Of a stretch of DNA of 64,000 nucleotides, positions 33,950-43,879 are shown one piece after another. The position numbers and the translations under genes are program-made. How positions within the stretch are numbered: position 1 is the first letter of the stretch; each line of letters starts with the position of its first letter. The DNA comes from Massospora cicadina (taxonomy: Eukaryota; Entomophthoromycota; Entomophthoromycetes; Entomophthorales; Entomophthoraceae), in the NCBI GenBank assembly GCA_022478985.1, contig JAKSZP010015890.1:62001-126000 (forward strand), in the 5' to 3' direction. Under the pieces are notes generated by a model, which was not told where the DNA came from, searched no databases, and saw nothing but the letters and a program-made list of their open reading frames with translations.

Positions 33950-35878
33950 CATCACCAAGATATGCCATCACTGCAATAGTTGGAAATTGATATAAACAGT
34001 CAGTGTTCTAGTGCTTTACTCCTGGACAGTGAAGGATCTTGAAGTCATACACCTGCAACATAAGAGCCCATTGAGCTAAACGCCCTTCTGGCTCCTTGAG
34101 GTTCTACAACCAATGTAACGACGCGTTATCCGTTACAGCTTTAAACTTTACCCCATACAAGTAGACTCTAAATTGCTTATAAGTGTAGATCACTGCTAAG
34201 CACTCCCACTTGGTCATGGTATAATTATCTCATGGCAGTTCAGACTTTGACTACAGTACACAACGGGATGCTCCTCTCCCTTGTCATCTTGCTGAGAAAG
34301 TACTTCCCCAACAGCAGAAAGGGACACATCCATTTGAACAATAAACTCTTTATTGAAGTTTGGATAAAATAGCACCACACACTGATTAGTACCGTCTGAA
34401 GTGTATTGAAGGCATATTGATGACGTTCCATCCATTTGAACACAGCATCCTATTTTAACAACTCAAATAGCGGCCCCGCTATACAGCTAAAGTTAGGTAT
34501 AAGATCCGGTAGTAACTGACCATTCCCAAAAATAACTGTAAGTCATGTTTAAAAAAAGGCGTAGTCATTTTGCGGATGGCCTCCACCTTAGCCAGCTGTG
34601 GTTTCAGCCCCTTAGAGTCTACCACAAACCCTAAGTATTCCAACTGATCTTTTAAGAAATTACATTTTTGAGGCTTAATTTTGATGTTTGCCTCAGAGCT
34701 GGCGGAATACTACTTCCAGATGATTAAGGCGCTCCAAAAAGGTTCAGGAGAAAACATTGATATCATTAAGGTATACAAGCATGTGCGACAGCTTCAGGTC
34801 ACTTAGGATCGTGTCCATGGCTCGTTGGAACGTAGACAGGGCATTACACAACCCTTGAGGTATATGGGTCAGTTGGAAGAGGCCTTTGGATGTGATTATG
34901 GCGTATTTCTCCTGTTCTGCTGTGTGTAACTCAATTTTTAAGTAGCCTGATAACAAGTCCATCACTGAGAAGTAACAGGCTCCTCCTAACTCATCCAAAG
35001 CATCAGTGATCTGCGGCAAGTGGTATGAGTCCTTTTAGTAATACTATTGTGCTTTTAGTAGCCTATTACTATACAGTTGGTGCCGTCCTTCTTTTTACAA
35101 TCAGAACAGGCGAAGCCCACGGACGCTTGGACGGTTTGAGCATTCTTTGCTCCAGGAAACTTATAAATTTCCTCAGGGACAATGTCTTCTGCTGCCCTCG
35201 ATTGGCAGATCAGCTGAGACCTTATGGGGGGATGATCTCCTGTGTCCAATCGATGGACCACTCCCAAGCACACCCTAAATCATGGTCATCAAAAGCAAAA
35301 ATCTTTTTTTACTTCTGAAATAAAGCTATCGCTTGGTCTTCTTGTTCTTTCAATAGCCATATTAAGTTCTCCTATGGTACCACTGTCATTATGCCAGCTG
35401 GCGACTTGACAGTTAGGCCAAATTCATCTAATGAACCAAAATTATGAACCTGAAGGATCTCCTCAATTGGAATTAAGTGTAAATACGCCACTATTTGGTA
35501 TCAATGGATTTGCATTGGTTCTCTCTGAAGATTCTCTAACAAACCTTGATTTCTCCATGCCCTGGGAGTATAATCCCTGGAGCCATATGAGGCTCAAGCC
35601 ATGTTTGATGATAAGGCCCAAGGACCTCCACATAAAGCCTGGCAGGTGCTTCCACTTCTAATTCAGTGTTAACTAGAACTTAATGTCTGGAAGGAATAGA
35701 TATAGACCTGCAGCTCAGAGAGGTAGATATTGGTATTTATATATCTGTTGGGGAAGGGGCCAAGTCTTGTTTTATAGTCGATGATAAGAACTAGACTTTA
35801 CCCCATCACTATATGGAAGGTTGATGTGTCCCATGTGCACTAGATCCTTTCAGTACTCCACTAGAGGTAAAGTAAATT
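33950..35878 (-). pseudogene. Gy6 reverse transcriptase and RNase H
   Basis: RT text at 35019-34744 reads LDELGGACYFSVMDLLSGYLKIEL, EQEKYAIITSKGLFQLTHIPQGL and LSHMLVYLNDINVFS. The catalytic YLDD is changed to YLND (34759-34773). Connection and RNase H follow: AVFKWMERHQYAF, KEFIVQMDVSLSAVGEVLSQ, then HPVVYCSQSL (34435-34214) and KAVTDNASLHWL-type text near 34110. Upstream RT fragments run to the LINE-B insertion at 35879. Confidence 0.82.
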
Positions 35879-35949
35879 GGGATCTGCTGTACCTTTTTTT
35901 TAGTACTAGATGGTCCCAACCCAAGGGGGATTCATCGATGTTTATTGAA

Positions 35950-38900
35950 TTACACCTGGGCTCCTAAGAGCCTGAGGCGAGGAAGGGGGGAGGAGGCATC
36001 GAGAAAGGGAGGGGGGTTTGCGCGCCAGAGCCGTGCTGCAGTGACAACTGAGCGGGGGAGGGTTGGCGACATAGTGCAGACCTTCAGGGCCATCTCAAAG
36101 TGTACCTGAAAGTGGGTGATCATGTGTGAAAGGGTCCACACCTGCTGGTCAAAGGCAGCACGAAGGAAGGAGTTATGGATGGTCCAGATGGCTGTGGCAT
36201 AGGCGAGGACACGGAGGGGTCGGTGGCAACCAGGCAATGTCTGCTCAAACATGAGGTCTTGCACAGGGTGTCCAGACCAGGGCTGAGCATGGAGGAGCGC
36301 GCGGGCCTTTGGCCAAAATGCGGCGACACCTGGACAGGTGAAAAAACGATGGAGGTGGGAGTCAATAGGCTCCACACAGCGGGGGCAGCTTCGGTGCTGG
36401 AAGGTAGGGCCAGTCCGGTCCCCTGTCCTGTATGAACAGTGGAGCACCCTCCATAAGGTGTTGGACACCTTTGCTGACAGGATGGGGTGATAGACGTCCT
36501 TCCACAATTCCTTAAGGTCAAATCTCACGGAGGGAGGGAGGAGCTCAAGGAGTCTTGGGCGGATGGGAGGACGATCTTGGGGGTTGAGGCGAGTTGTGAC
36601 AACTTGTCCATTGTGCACAATTGCATGGCGACGTGGGATAAGGCTAGGGCCTTCCCTTCTGTATGGGAAGGCATGGTGGATCCGCGCGCCTACTCGTTTC
36701 AGGGCAAGGAGAGCCTGGTTCCAGTAGGGGGATGAGGATGGTTTTAGGCGATGGCCTGGGTGGTTTGTGAGCCACTCCCCTAATGAGGTCAGAGATGCTC
36801 TAGGAAGACCCAGAGCTGCTGACACTGACTGGCGGAGGGCGGGCGCCCATTGGGGCACGGGGGTCGCGTCCCAGCAGACAATCGGCCATAGGAACTTCAG
36901 GAAGATTGTGGTGGCGTGGGATCGCGTGTCCAGAAGCCCTAGGCCCCCTTCATTGCAGGGTCGGGCAATGGTTGAGAGGGCCATTGGTGGATGGTTTGAG
37001 CCCCAGATCCAACAGCGGAGGAGTACATTGAGCCGCGTATAAAAGGCATCTGTGAATGGGCAGACGTGCGCTAGGAACCAGACTTTGGAGAGAAGGAACA
37101 CATTGGCCATCAGAGCTCGACCCTGGGGGGTGATGTGCCGCCGGTTCCAGCTGGCAATCCTGGAGTTAACTGCTGCAAGGAGCAAGTCCTCATTGTCTTT
37201 TAGCGCAACTCCTTGTTGGTTGGTGAGAACGCCCAGGTGACGGAAGGTACCGCGCTCAGGTTCAATGCCAAATGGTGGGGGGAAGGTGGGGGAGCCGACC
37301 TGTACAACTGTTGTCTTGGAGGTGTTGACCATGGCGTTGGACGCCTTGGTGTACCTCTCAATGGTCACAGCAGCGAGGGCAACATCCCCTGGGCAGCCAA
37401 ATGCAATGGCAGTGTCATCTGCAAATGCCATGATGCGTGTGGGGGCTTTACCTGGGACCAGAATCCCTGTTAGCTTGTCCTGTAAGGAAGCCAAGAGGGG
37501 GTCAAGGGTGATGTTAAAAAGGATAAGGGCTCAGGGGTCCCCTTGCCGGAGACCTTGTCCAACTGGTACTGCCACTGTAAAACCCATTGGCGCCAGGACT
37601 CTGGTGTGGAGCTGGTCAAAGAGCGCTGATATCCAGCGCCTAGCTGCGGGTGGGAGATGGAAGCGGGCCAGGGAAGCATCAATATACTTCCAGGCTACCC
37701 GATCATATGCTTTCTCCATATCCAGGAGAGCCACAAAGCCATTCACCTTACGAGAGTTAGCAGTCAAAGTCACGTGAAGGTCATTATAGTTGTCCCATAA
37801 CGACCTATCCGGAATAAAACCGTATTGGGATGGGGAGAGGCGAGGTGACACCCATTTGGTGATGCGGTTGGCCAGAAGCTTCGTGAAGAGCTTATGGTCT
37901 GTGTTGATCAACGCTATGGGGCGCCAGTTCGCCAGGTTCTCACGGTCTGACTTCTTGTGAATGAGGGTCGTGATTGAGCCTCTGGAGTCAGGGAGGACCT
38001 CGCCATTCACCAAGAGTGCAGCGAAGAGGTCGCGGAGGGTTCTGGCTATCACTGCAGGTTCCAGAAGGTACACCTCAAAGGGTATTCCGTCTGGGCCTGG
38101 GGCTTTAAGCCGTGGGGATTTCAGAAGGGTTTCCATCACCTCCTGGATGGAAATAGGCGCCAGTAGAGCCTCATCAGCCCGTGGGTCAATGGGCGGCTCT
38201 GGAGCCCGCCACAGGAAGTCTTGGATGTCCGATGGGTCCACCTGGGTGGCATGGAAGAGGTTGAAGTAGAAGCGGTGTAGTTCCTGCGTGAATTCCTCCT
38301 TGTCTGAAGTGGTTGTAGTGCCAATCTTCAGTGCAGTAATATCCTGCGCTGTTGACCGGGCTTTCTGTTTCTGAAAGAAGAAGCGGGTGGGGCGTTCTCA
38401 TTGAGCATAGTAACGAGATGTTGTAAAGTTTGCTGCCCGTTCTTCCTGCAGTGTGAGCTCCAAGAGGAGTGCTTCCTGCGCCGCTTCCCAGTCTTCCAAC
38501 CATCTGGGAGAGGGCAAAGGCTGGCAGTTTCTCTCTAGTTGTCTGATTCTGGCTTCCGCCCTTTTGACTCTGGCGCGAGCTGCAGTCATCTGGGCTTTGG
38601 CACAGTTGTAAGCAACGCGGGTGATGTCCTCCTTGGTCACCGCCCATCTAACCTTGTGGTCAAGCAGGTGGGGTGGGGGGAGGTGAGAGTCTCCCGGATG
38701 GTCATAGACAGCTTCTCCTTAGTGAAGGGGTTGTTGAGAAGAGCTGGGGCAACCCTAGACCAGAACCTACGCGACGGTCTAAGTGTGGTGGTGAGGACAA
38801 CGGTGAGTGACCTGTGATCACTCAGATGGTTGTCACGAGAGATGGGAGAGGAGACGCGGCCAATTAGCAGGGGGCCAATCAGTGCCATATCTATGCGTGA

Positions 38901-39492
38901 CGCTGACTGGAAAGCTCCTCCATCATACTGGATCCTAGTCATGCAACCTAGGCCAGACGCGGAGGGTGGAAGCGCATCTATAAATCCACTCAGCAAAGGA
39001 AATCCTGGAGGCGACTTGATCCAGGGCGTTCCTTTGCTGCAGGGGGTAAGAGTCACGGACGCGACTTATGGTTGTGTTGAAATTTCCTAAGAGGACTGTA
39101 TTCCGTGGGAGATTGAGTTGGAGGAGCTCTTCCAAGAGCCGATTTTGCTCCTGACCTGCATTAGGCAGGTAGATGCTTTCAGCGAAGAAGGAGAAGTTAG
39201 GAGTGGTGAGTTTGGCCAGTATGAGGCGGCCACCTAGATATTGTGAAAAAGAATGGGTTTTAACCCGGGGATTCAAAACAATAAGGGCGGCATGGTTTGT
39301 CCAGAAGGAGTTGCCTCCAAACTGTTCATTCCATGCAGATTGTTCGTGGGGGAGGATATGGGGCTCCTGGACAGCAGCGATGTCAATTTGTGCTGACCTG
39401 AAGTTTCGGAGGAGGCGGGCTCTCCGCTTAAAGTCCCGCAACCCATTTGCGTTGATGGATTGCAGGGCCAGGGTGCTGCCATGGGGACTCAT
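35950..39492 (-). pseudogene. LINE-B ORF2 (endonuclease, reverse transcriptase), few lesions
   Basis: The start at 39492 reads MSPHGSTLALQSINANGLRD. The AP-endonuclease has AVQEPH (Glu) and NHLSDHRSLTVVL (about 38835-38795), but the GDFN motif reads GNFN (39076-39087), a loss of a catalytic Asp. RT follows: RLKAPGPDGIPFEVY, LANWRPIALINTDHKLFTKLL, QYGFIPDRSLWDN, FVALLDMEKAYDRV, GLRQGDP (37549-37529) and MAFADDTAIAF (FADD at 37414-37425). The C-terminus to 35950 has a CPRCVEPIDSHLHRFFTC zinc-finger-like motif. Breaks are a frame change at about 39000, a stop at 38396 and a stop after GDP. Confidence 0.88.
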
Positions 39493-39529
39493 AGCTGTTC
39501 CCCTCCATGTCCTGGGGGGTTGCCAGCGC

Positions 39530-42251
39530 TTAAACCTGCTGCTGTGAGGCGGCTAGTTTTGAGTCCTTTAGCTTGACTATTAGCTGCAATCCGTGAGGAG
39601 CGTCAAGGGTTCTGAGGGGAAGGAGAGGGTGGGGGGCGGAGGACCCAGTAAGCCAGCCTAGGATGCTGCCCCCGCTCCGTTGCAGGGGAAGGACCTGAGG
39701 GTGCTCAATGGTGACCTCCGCGGTGTCCCCATTTGATGAGTCTGAGTCCATATTCACTTCCTCCAACACTGCAAAGGATCCGCGCGAAATGGGCTGTGGG
39801 GTTGGGGTAGGACTCTTTGAGGTGGCACTTCTACCGCAGCCGCGAGTTGCCAGTCCATGCTGGTGGGCATAGCTCCATTGGGAGCTGAGGGTTGATGCGA
39901 TAAATCGCTGGTGGAGGTTGGTGGGGGTGCCGCGGAGCCCTGAGTGGGGGTGGCTGACGAGGGGCACCCTGTGGGAGATGCCTTGCGCTTGGTGAGAGAG
40001 GGAGTTGACTCTGGGAGATTGGAGGGGGTGCCCATTGGAAGGGGGGCATGAGCGCGAAGGTATCCCATACCAATAGTGGGGTTAGCTGTTTCAACTGCTA
40101 GGCGTAAGGCCTCAGGGGACAGGTCTTGAACGGGAACCCATTGTGTGGGTTGTGGAATTGCTGCTGCAGCCACGTGGGATCGTTTTTGGCCTGGTTTAGG
40201 CCCCTGGGTGGTGGCTAAGAGGGCTTGTTTTCGAGCTGTGCAGCCACTATACAAGTGTCCAAGGGCGTTACACCATGAACACCGGGGGCGCGCCTGATCA
40301 GGGTCGACAAAGAAGATCTCAGGGCATGCCCCAACTACCGCCACATGAGGAATAACCTCAATGTTGCGGGATACAGTGGGGGAGGGGATGAACGACGCCC
40401 TAGCAGTGCGAGCTCTTTGAGTGGGAGCATAGTAAGAGGGGACGCTAAAGTCCACTGAAAGAACAGACCCAAGCTCCATTAAACCACGATGGAGTGCCAG
40501 TTTAAGAGACTCAGGATCAACAGTCGTTGGTAGGTTGGAAAAAGTAACCCATGAAATTTTCTCCAGGTGAGAGCGTGTGCGGGAGATGCGAAGAGATCCG
40601 CGTGGAATAATGACCTGGAGGGTGGCAGCATGGTCAGCAAGGGCAGCTTCAGTGAAGCCCACATCGATGTAGTGGCCCTCCACTGATTCATGGATGGTGG
40701 TGTTAATAGGGAATGTCTCCGCAATCGCTGCAAAGTATGAGAAGTAATCCTCTGTATAGAATTCAAAAGGGTTATGCCCATAATAAAGGCGAATTGCGTG
40801 GGAGAGGGTTGAGCGAGGTAGAGCTTTTTGCGCTCTAGTTTCGGCCCATTTCTTCTTAACATCAGCAATAAACGCCACTTCACGGGGATCAGCTTTGGGT
40901 AGCGTTGGTGCCAGAGGTTTTTGCCACGCCCCAGTGGCTCCTTTGGTACGTTTGTGTTTGCTTTGGGCTGCAATTGCAGGTTGAGTGTGAGCTGGTGATT
41001 TGGACAAGTTTGCGGAGTTCCCTTGTTTCTGGAATGTTACAGCAGTTGCTGGCGTCATATTAGATTGAGGGGCGGTTTGTTGGGCCTCGCTAAATTGGGG
41101 AGGCCCATCCAGATTGGAATTAACTCCAGCCAGTTGGGAGGAGGGAGATGTTTCATCATTATCCCAATCTATTTGGGTAAATTCAGCCAGAGTATTTGCT
41201 GTGATTTCGTGGGCAAAACTCACTGGCTGATTGGTGAATTGGTCGTTTTCAGCATATTGAGATAAAGTGCCGACTTGAGAAGTGCCAATTATGGGGTTTA
41301 AATGGGACGGTTGAGATTGGAACTGGTGTGAAGTTCCAAAATCTGAACCATTTAAATCCCCATTGGGAAGAGTAGATTGTCCCAATTTGGTGCTTAGTGA
41401 ACCAGAATGTGCGGCTAATCCAACCTTACATCCGAGGGTTTGGGGGCCAGGTGATTGTTGGGCCTCGCTAAATTGGGGAGTCCCATCCAGATTGGAATTA
41501 ACTCCAGCCAATTGGGAGGAGGGCGATATTTCATCACCATCCCAATCTATTTGGGTAAATTCAGCCCGAGTATTTGCTGTGATTTCATGGGCAAAACTCA
41601 TTGGCTGATTGGTGAATTGGTCATTTTCAGCAGATTGAGATAAAGTGCCGACTTGAGAAGTGCCGATTGTGGGGTTTAAATGGGACGGGTGAGATTGGAA
41701 CTGGTGTGAAGTTCCAAAATCCGAACCATTTGAATCCTCATTGGGAAGAGTAGATTGTCCCAATTTGGTGCTTAGTGAACCAGAATGTGCGGCTAATCCA
41801 ACCTTACATCTGAGGATTTGGGGGCCAGGTAGCTGGGTATCGCCCCTCATGGAGGGAGCCAGAAACACGGTGTCAGCAATAATAGATGGGGCTGAATTAG
41901 CTGACACAATGGGGGAGGTGAATGTCTGGATGGGCTGAGTTGCATTCAATTGAGCAGACGCCATTAAAACAGCGTGGATGATGGCCTCCTTGGTTGGAGG
42001 GGGCCCAGCGGGTTGGTGGGAGGCAGCGCACACAGAGCTGTTAGGCGTGCAGGTTGCAGAAGTGCGATCAGGTGAACTGGCGCTAGTTGGAGTAGCTCCA
42101 GGTTGGGGGTGGTGCCTGCTTTCATGGCTGCTGCTCGAGAGTGGGTGATTCTGGTTGACCCTGAGGTGGGTAACCGAGGGTTGCTTCGTTTGGAGGTGGT
42201 GCTGGCTCGTTTGGCATAGCCTGCGGGTTCTTTTGCGGGGTTTCCCGCCAT
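39530..42251 (-). pseudogene. LINE-B ORF1 (Gag-like, CCHC), two frameshifts
   Basis: The likely start is 42251 (MAGNPAKEPAGY), with a frame change near 42100 into a 759-codon open frame that reaches 39754. Near 39830 the more protein-like reading moves to the frame ending at 39530 (GSFAVLEEVNMDSDSSNGD). In order there is a Ser/Gln/Asn-rich N-terminal third with two 126-residue repeats, a folded domain with GHYIDVGFTEAALADHAA (equivalent to DLGF of LINE-A), SNLPTTVDPESLKLALHRGL, and the knuckle CSWCNALGHLYSGC (CX2CX4HX4C, about 40295-40254). ORF1 proteins bind the element RNA. The gap to ORF2 is under 40 bp. Confidence 0.85.
41078..41830 (-). repeat. Tandem 378-bp duplication within LINE-B ORF1
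   Basis: Two direct copies of exactly 126 codons (41078-41455 and 41456-41830) lie in frame in ORF1. Each encodes a segment with CKVGLAAHSGSLSTKLGQS, a FGTSHQFQS stretch, and TQIDWDxDExSPSSQLAG. About twenty single-base differences separate them, so the duplication is fairly recent but not brand new. Confidence 0.93.
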
Positions 42252-42363
42252 ATTTGCTAATAGTTTTCGTAAATCTCTTTAGTGGAGCTAAATTTCAGGC
42301 TGAATTGATTTTCGAAAAGTGATGCTTAGCAGAAAGAGATTATATTTTGGGATCTGATGTACC

Positions 42364-42830
42364 AAAATGGAAAGGATTTCCTTTGTCATATCAACAACAA
42401 TTCCAAAATGTCGTAGGAAAGCAGTTCCAATTACCAAATTTTAATTTTTGATTGGTAGCACAATTACCAGACTACAATGACAATGGACCCAAACTGCAAC
42501 AGTAGCACGCTGTACGCTCCCTCAGGATGGTGCTTTTGGCTCCAGCAGTCCTGTACACCATTTTATAGTCCACATCAGGTTTTAATGTCAACTTCACCAT
42601 CAACTTAGTGGAAACTATGTTGACTGCAGCACCTGTATCTATTATAGTGCAAACTCTATTTTTTGCTATAAAAATATTACAGTATATACACTCAGAATAA
42701 GAAGAATATTGACTATTTAATATGTGGACATTTATGGGATCTCTTTTTTCAAGAAAACTAATTATCCCCTCACCAACTTTGGGGTTTTTTTTAATAATGG
42801 CATCTACCATGTCAGGATTTTAACCAGTTG
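42364..42830 (-). pseudogene. Gy6 aspartic protease, interrupted by LINE-B
   Basis: The frame 42810-42472 is open and reads CTIIDTGAAVNIVSTKLMVK (42655-42600), with an intact Asp-Thr-Gly catalytic site. In the next frame it continues to LVIGTAFLRHFGIVVDM (about 42445-42395), the second conserved block. LINE-B cuts it at 42363. It is homologous to the Gy3 and Gy5 proteases (PINIVSTKLVKK and PINIVSNKLVKK). Confidence 0.85.
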
Positions 42831-42849
42831 AATCCTTCCAATAGTATCC

Positions 42850-43875
42850 AAATTAGGGGTTTCAGTTAGCCGGGCATAATTACCAGCTAATCGCCTAGTT
42901 TGATACTATTTGATATTATTTATTTGATTGAGTTTAGGTTTGGCGGAAGCTGCGTTTGTGCCAAAATTCCATCTAAAGATTGTTGTGGGAGTTTTCAGTG
43001 GACTACTGATAATCTGTTATGAATCATCTGAAATGGTTCTGCTGACTAATTCAGAGCATCGGCAATTTATGCTGAGGATGCCCAAAGTCCTAATCAATTG
43101 CAAATTTATATACGATTGACCAGCAACTTATGCTGAGGATGGATTGACCTAATTTAATATTCAGTGATCAGATGAGCAGATCTGGAGGGAATCGCTATAA
43201 GTATGAATGAATAAAGTTTATGATCTGATAAAGGTTTGGAATCAAGAGGCCAATGGGTTTTCTGATAGTTGATTGACCAAAGAGCACTTTGACGCAGTAG
43301 CCCTGAAAGTAGTATAAATTAGTCGTTCATTCCCTCCTAATAATCATCTCTCGTTTGCCCATCTCTCCTGTTTGTTTGAAGTAGCTCAGTGCAACTAGAG
43401 TGGGAAGTTGGGATAGGAGATCCCCGATAGGCGCAGGTGATCACGCCTGGAGTGGTTGGCGCTGCCAGCTCCCATGCCTCCTCTCTATGAGGAACCAGCA
43501 GGAACCTGGCCGTCTGGCTACCAGCGGATGATCTTCAAAGCCACCAACCCTAGCGGGGTGCAGCATGGTAGGTGCCATAGCCGCCCAAGAAGGGGGATGG
43601 ACTCGCCGGGGCATGTCCAGATGGGTTGGTGAAGGGTCACAAGGGTGGGGCAGCGCGGAAGTGCCTGAGCCAACCAGGAAGGGGGCAGGATTTTCCGGGG
43701 CACACACTAAGGACGCATGGGGCTAAAGGCGAAGCCATTGGTGGTTAGTTGGTGGGTTGGATGCAGGACTTGTAGGGGTTGGTATGCCAAAGAAGGCGAA
43801 ACAGCAAAGGGCCACCAGTCTTCATACTGGTTGGCCTGGCACACTAGCGGAGCCCATTGTTGATTTTGTGACATA
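42850..43875. other. Unidentified insert in Gy6 between Gag and protease
   Basis: The Gag text of Gy6 (minus) stops near 43880 and the protease text starts near 42830, leaving 1 kb with no gypsy reading. The left part (42850-43430) is A/T-rich, contains AGTATAAATTAG on the plus strand (about 43312), and carries two copies of an AATTTATGCTGAGGATG-like unit (about 43066 and 43127). The right part (43430-43870) is markedly G/C-rich. A solo LTR or a non-autonomous element is possible. No TSD could be fixed. Confidence 0.4.
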
Positions 43876-43879
43876 CTGG

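Larger units (their letters stand above)
35894..42348 (-). mobile_element. LINE-B: almost intact non-LTR retrotransposon (6.5 kb)
   Basis: It is bounded by the TSD GGGATCTGMTGTACC (one mismatch) at 35879-35893 and 42349-42363, placed in the Gy6 protease. On the minus strand the 3' end reads CATCTAGTACTA followed by eight A's, next to the TSD. It has two long open frames, ORF1 and ORF2, with few lesions, and its G+C content is clearly higher than that of its surroundings. It is the youngest large element in the window. Its tail differs from that of LINE-A. Confidence 0.93.

Noticed and set aside
42340..42430. A gene start upstream of LINE-B
   Set aside because: The sequence next to the 15-bp TSD is the second conserved block of the Gy6 protease (LVIGTAFLRHFG), which the LINE-B insertion cuts.
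43430..43870. The GC-rich block as rRNA or a small host gene
   Set aside because: No rRNA-like conserved core or long coding frame with a recognisable domain was seen. It is listed as an unexplained insert instead.
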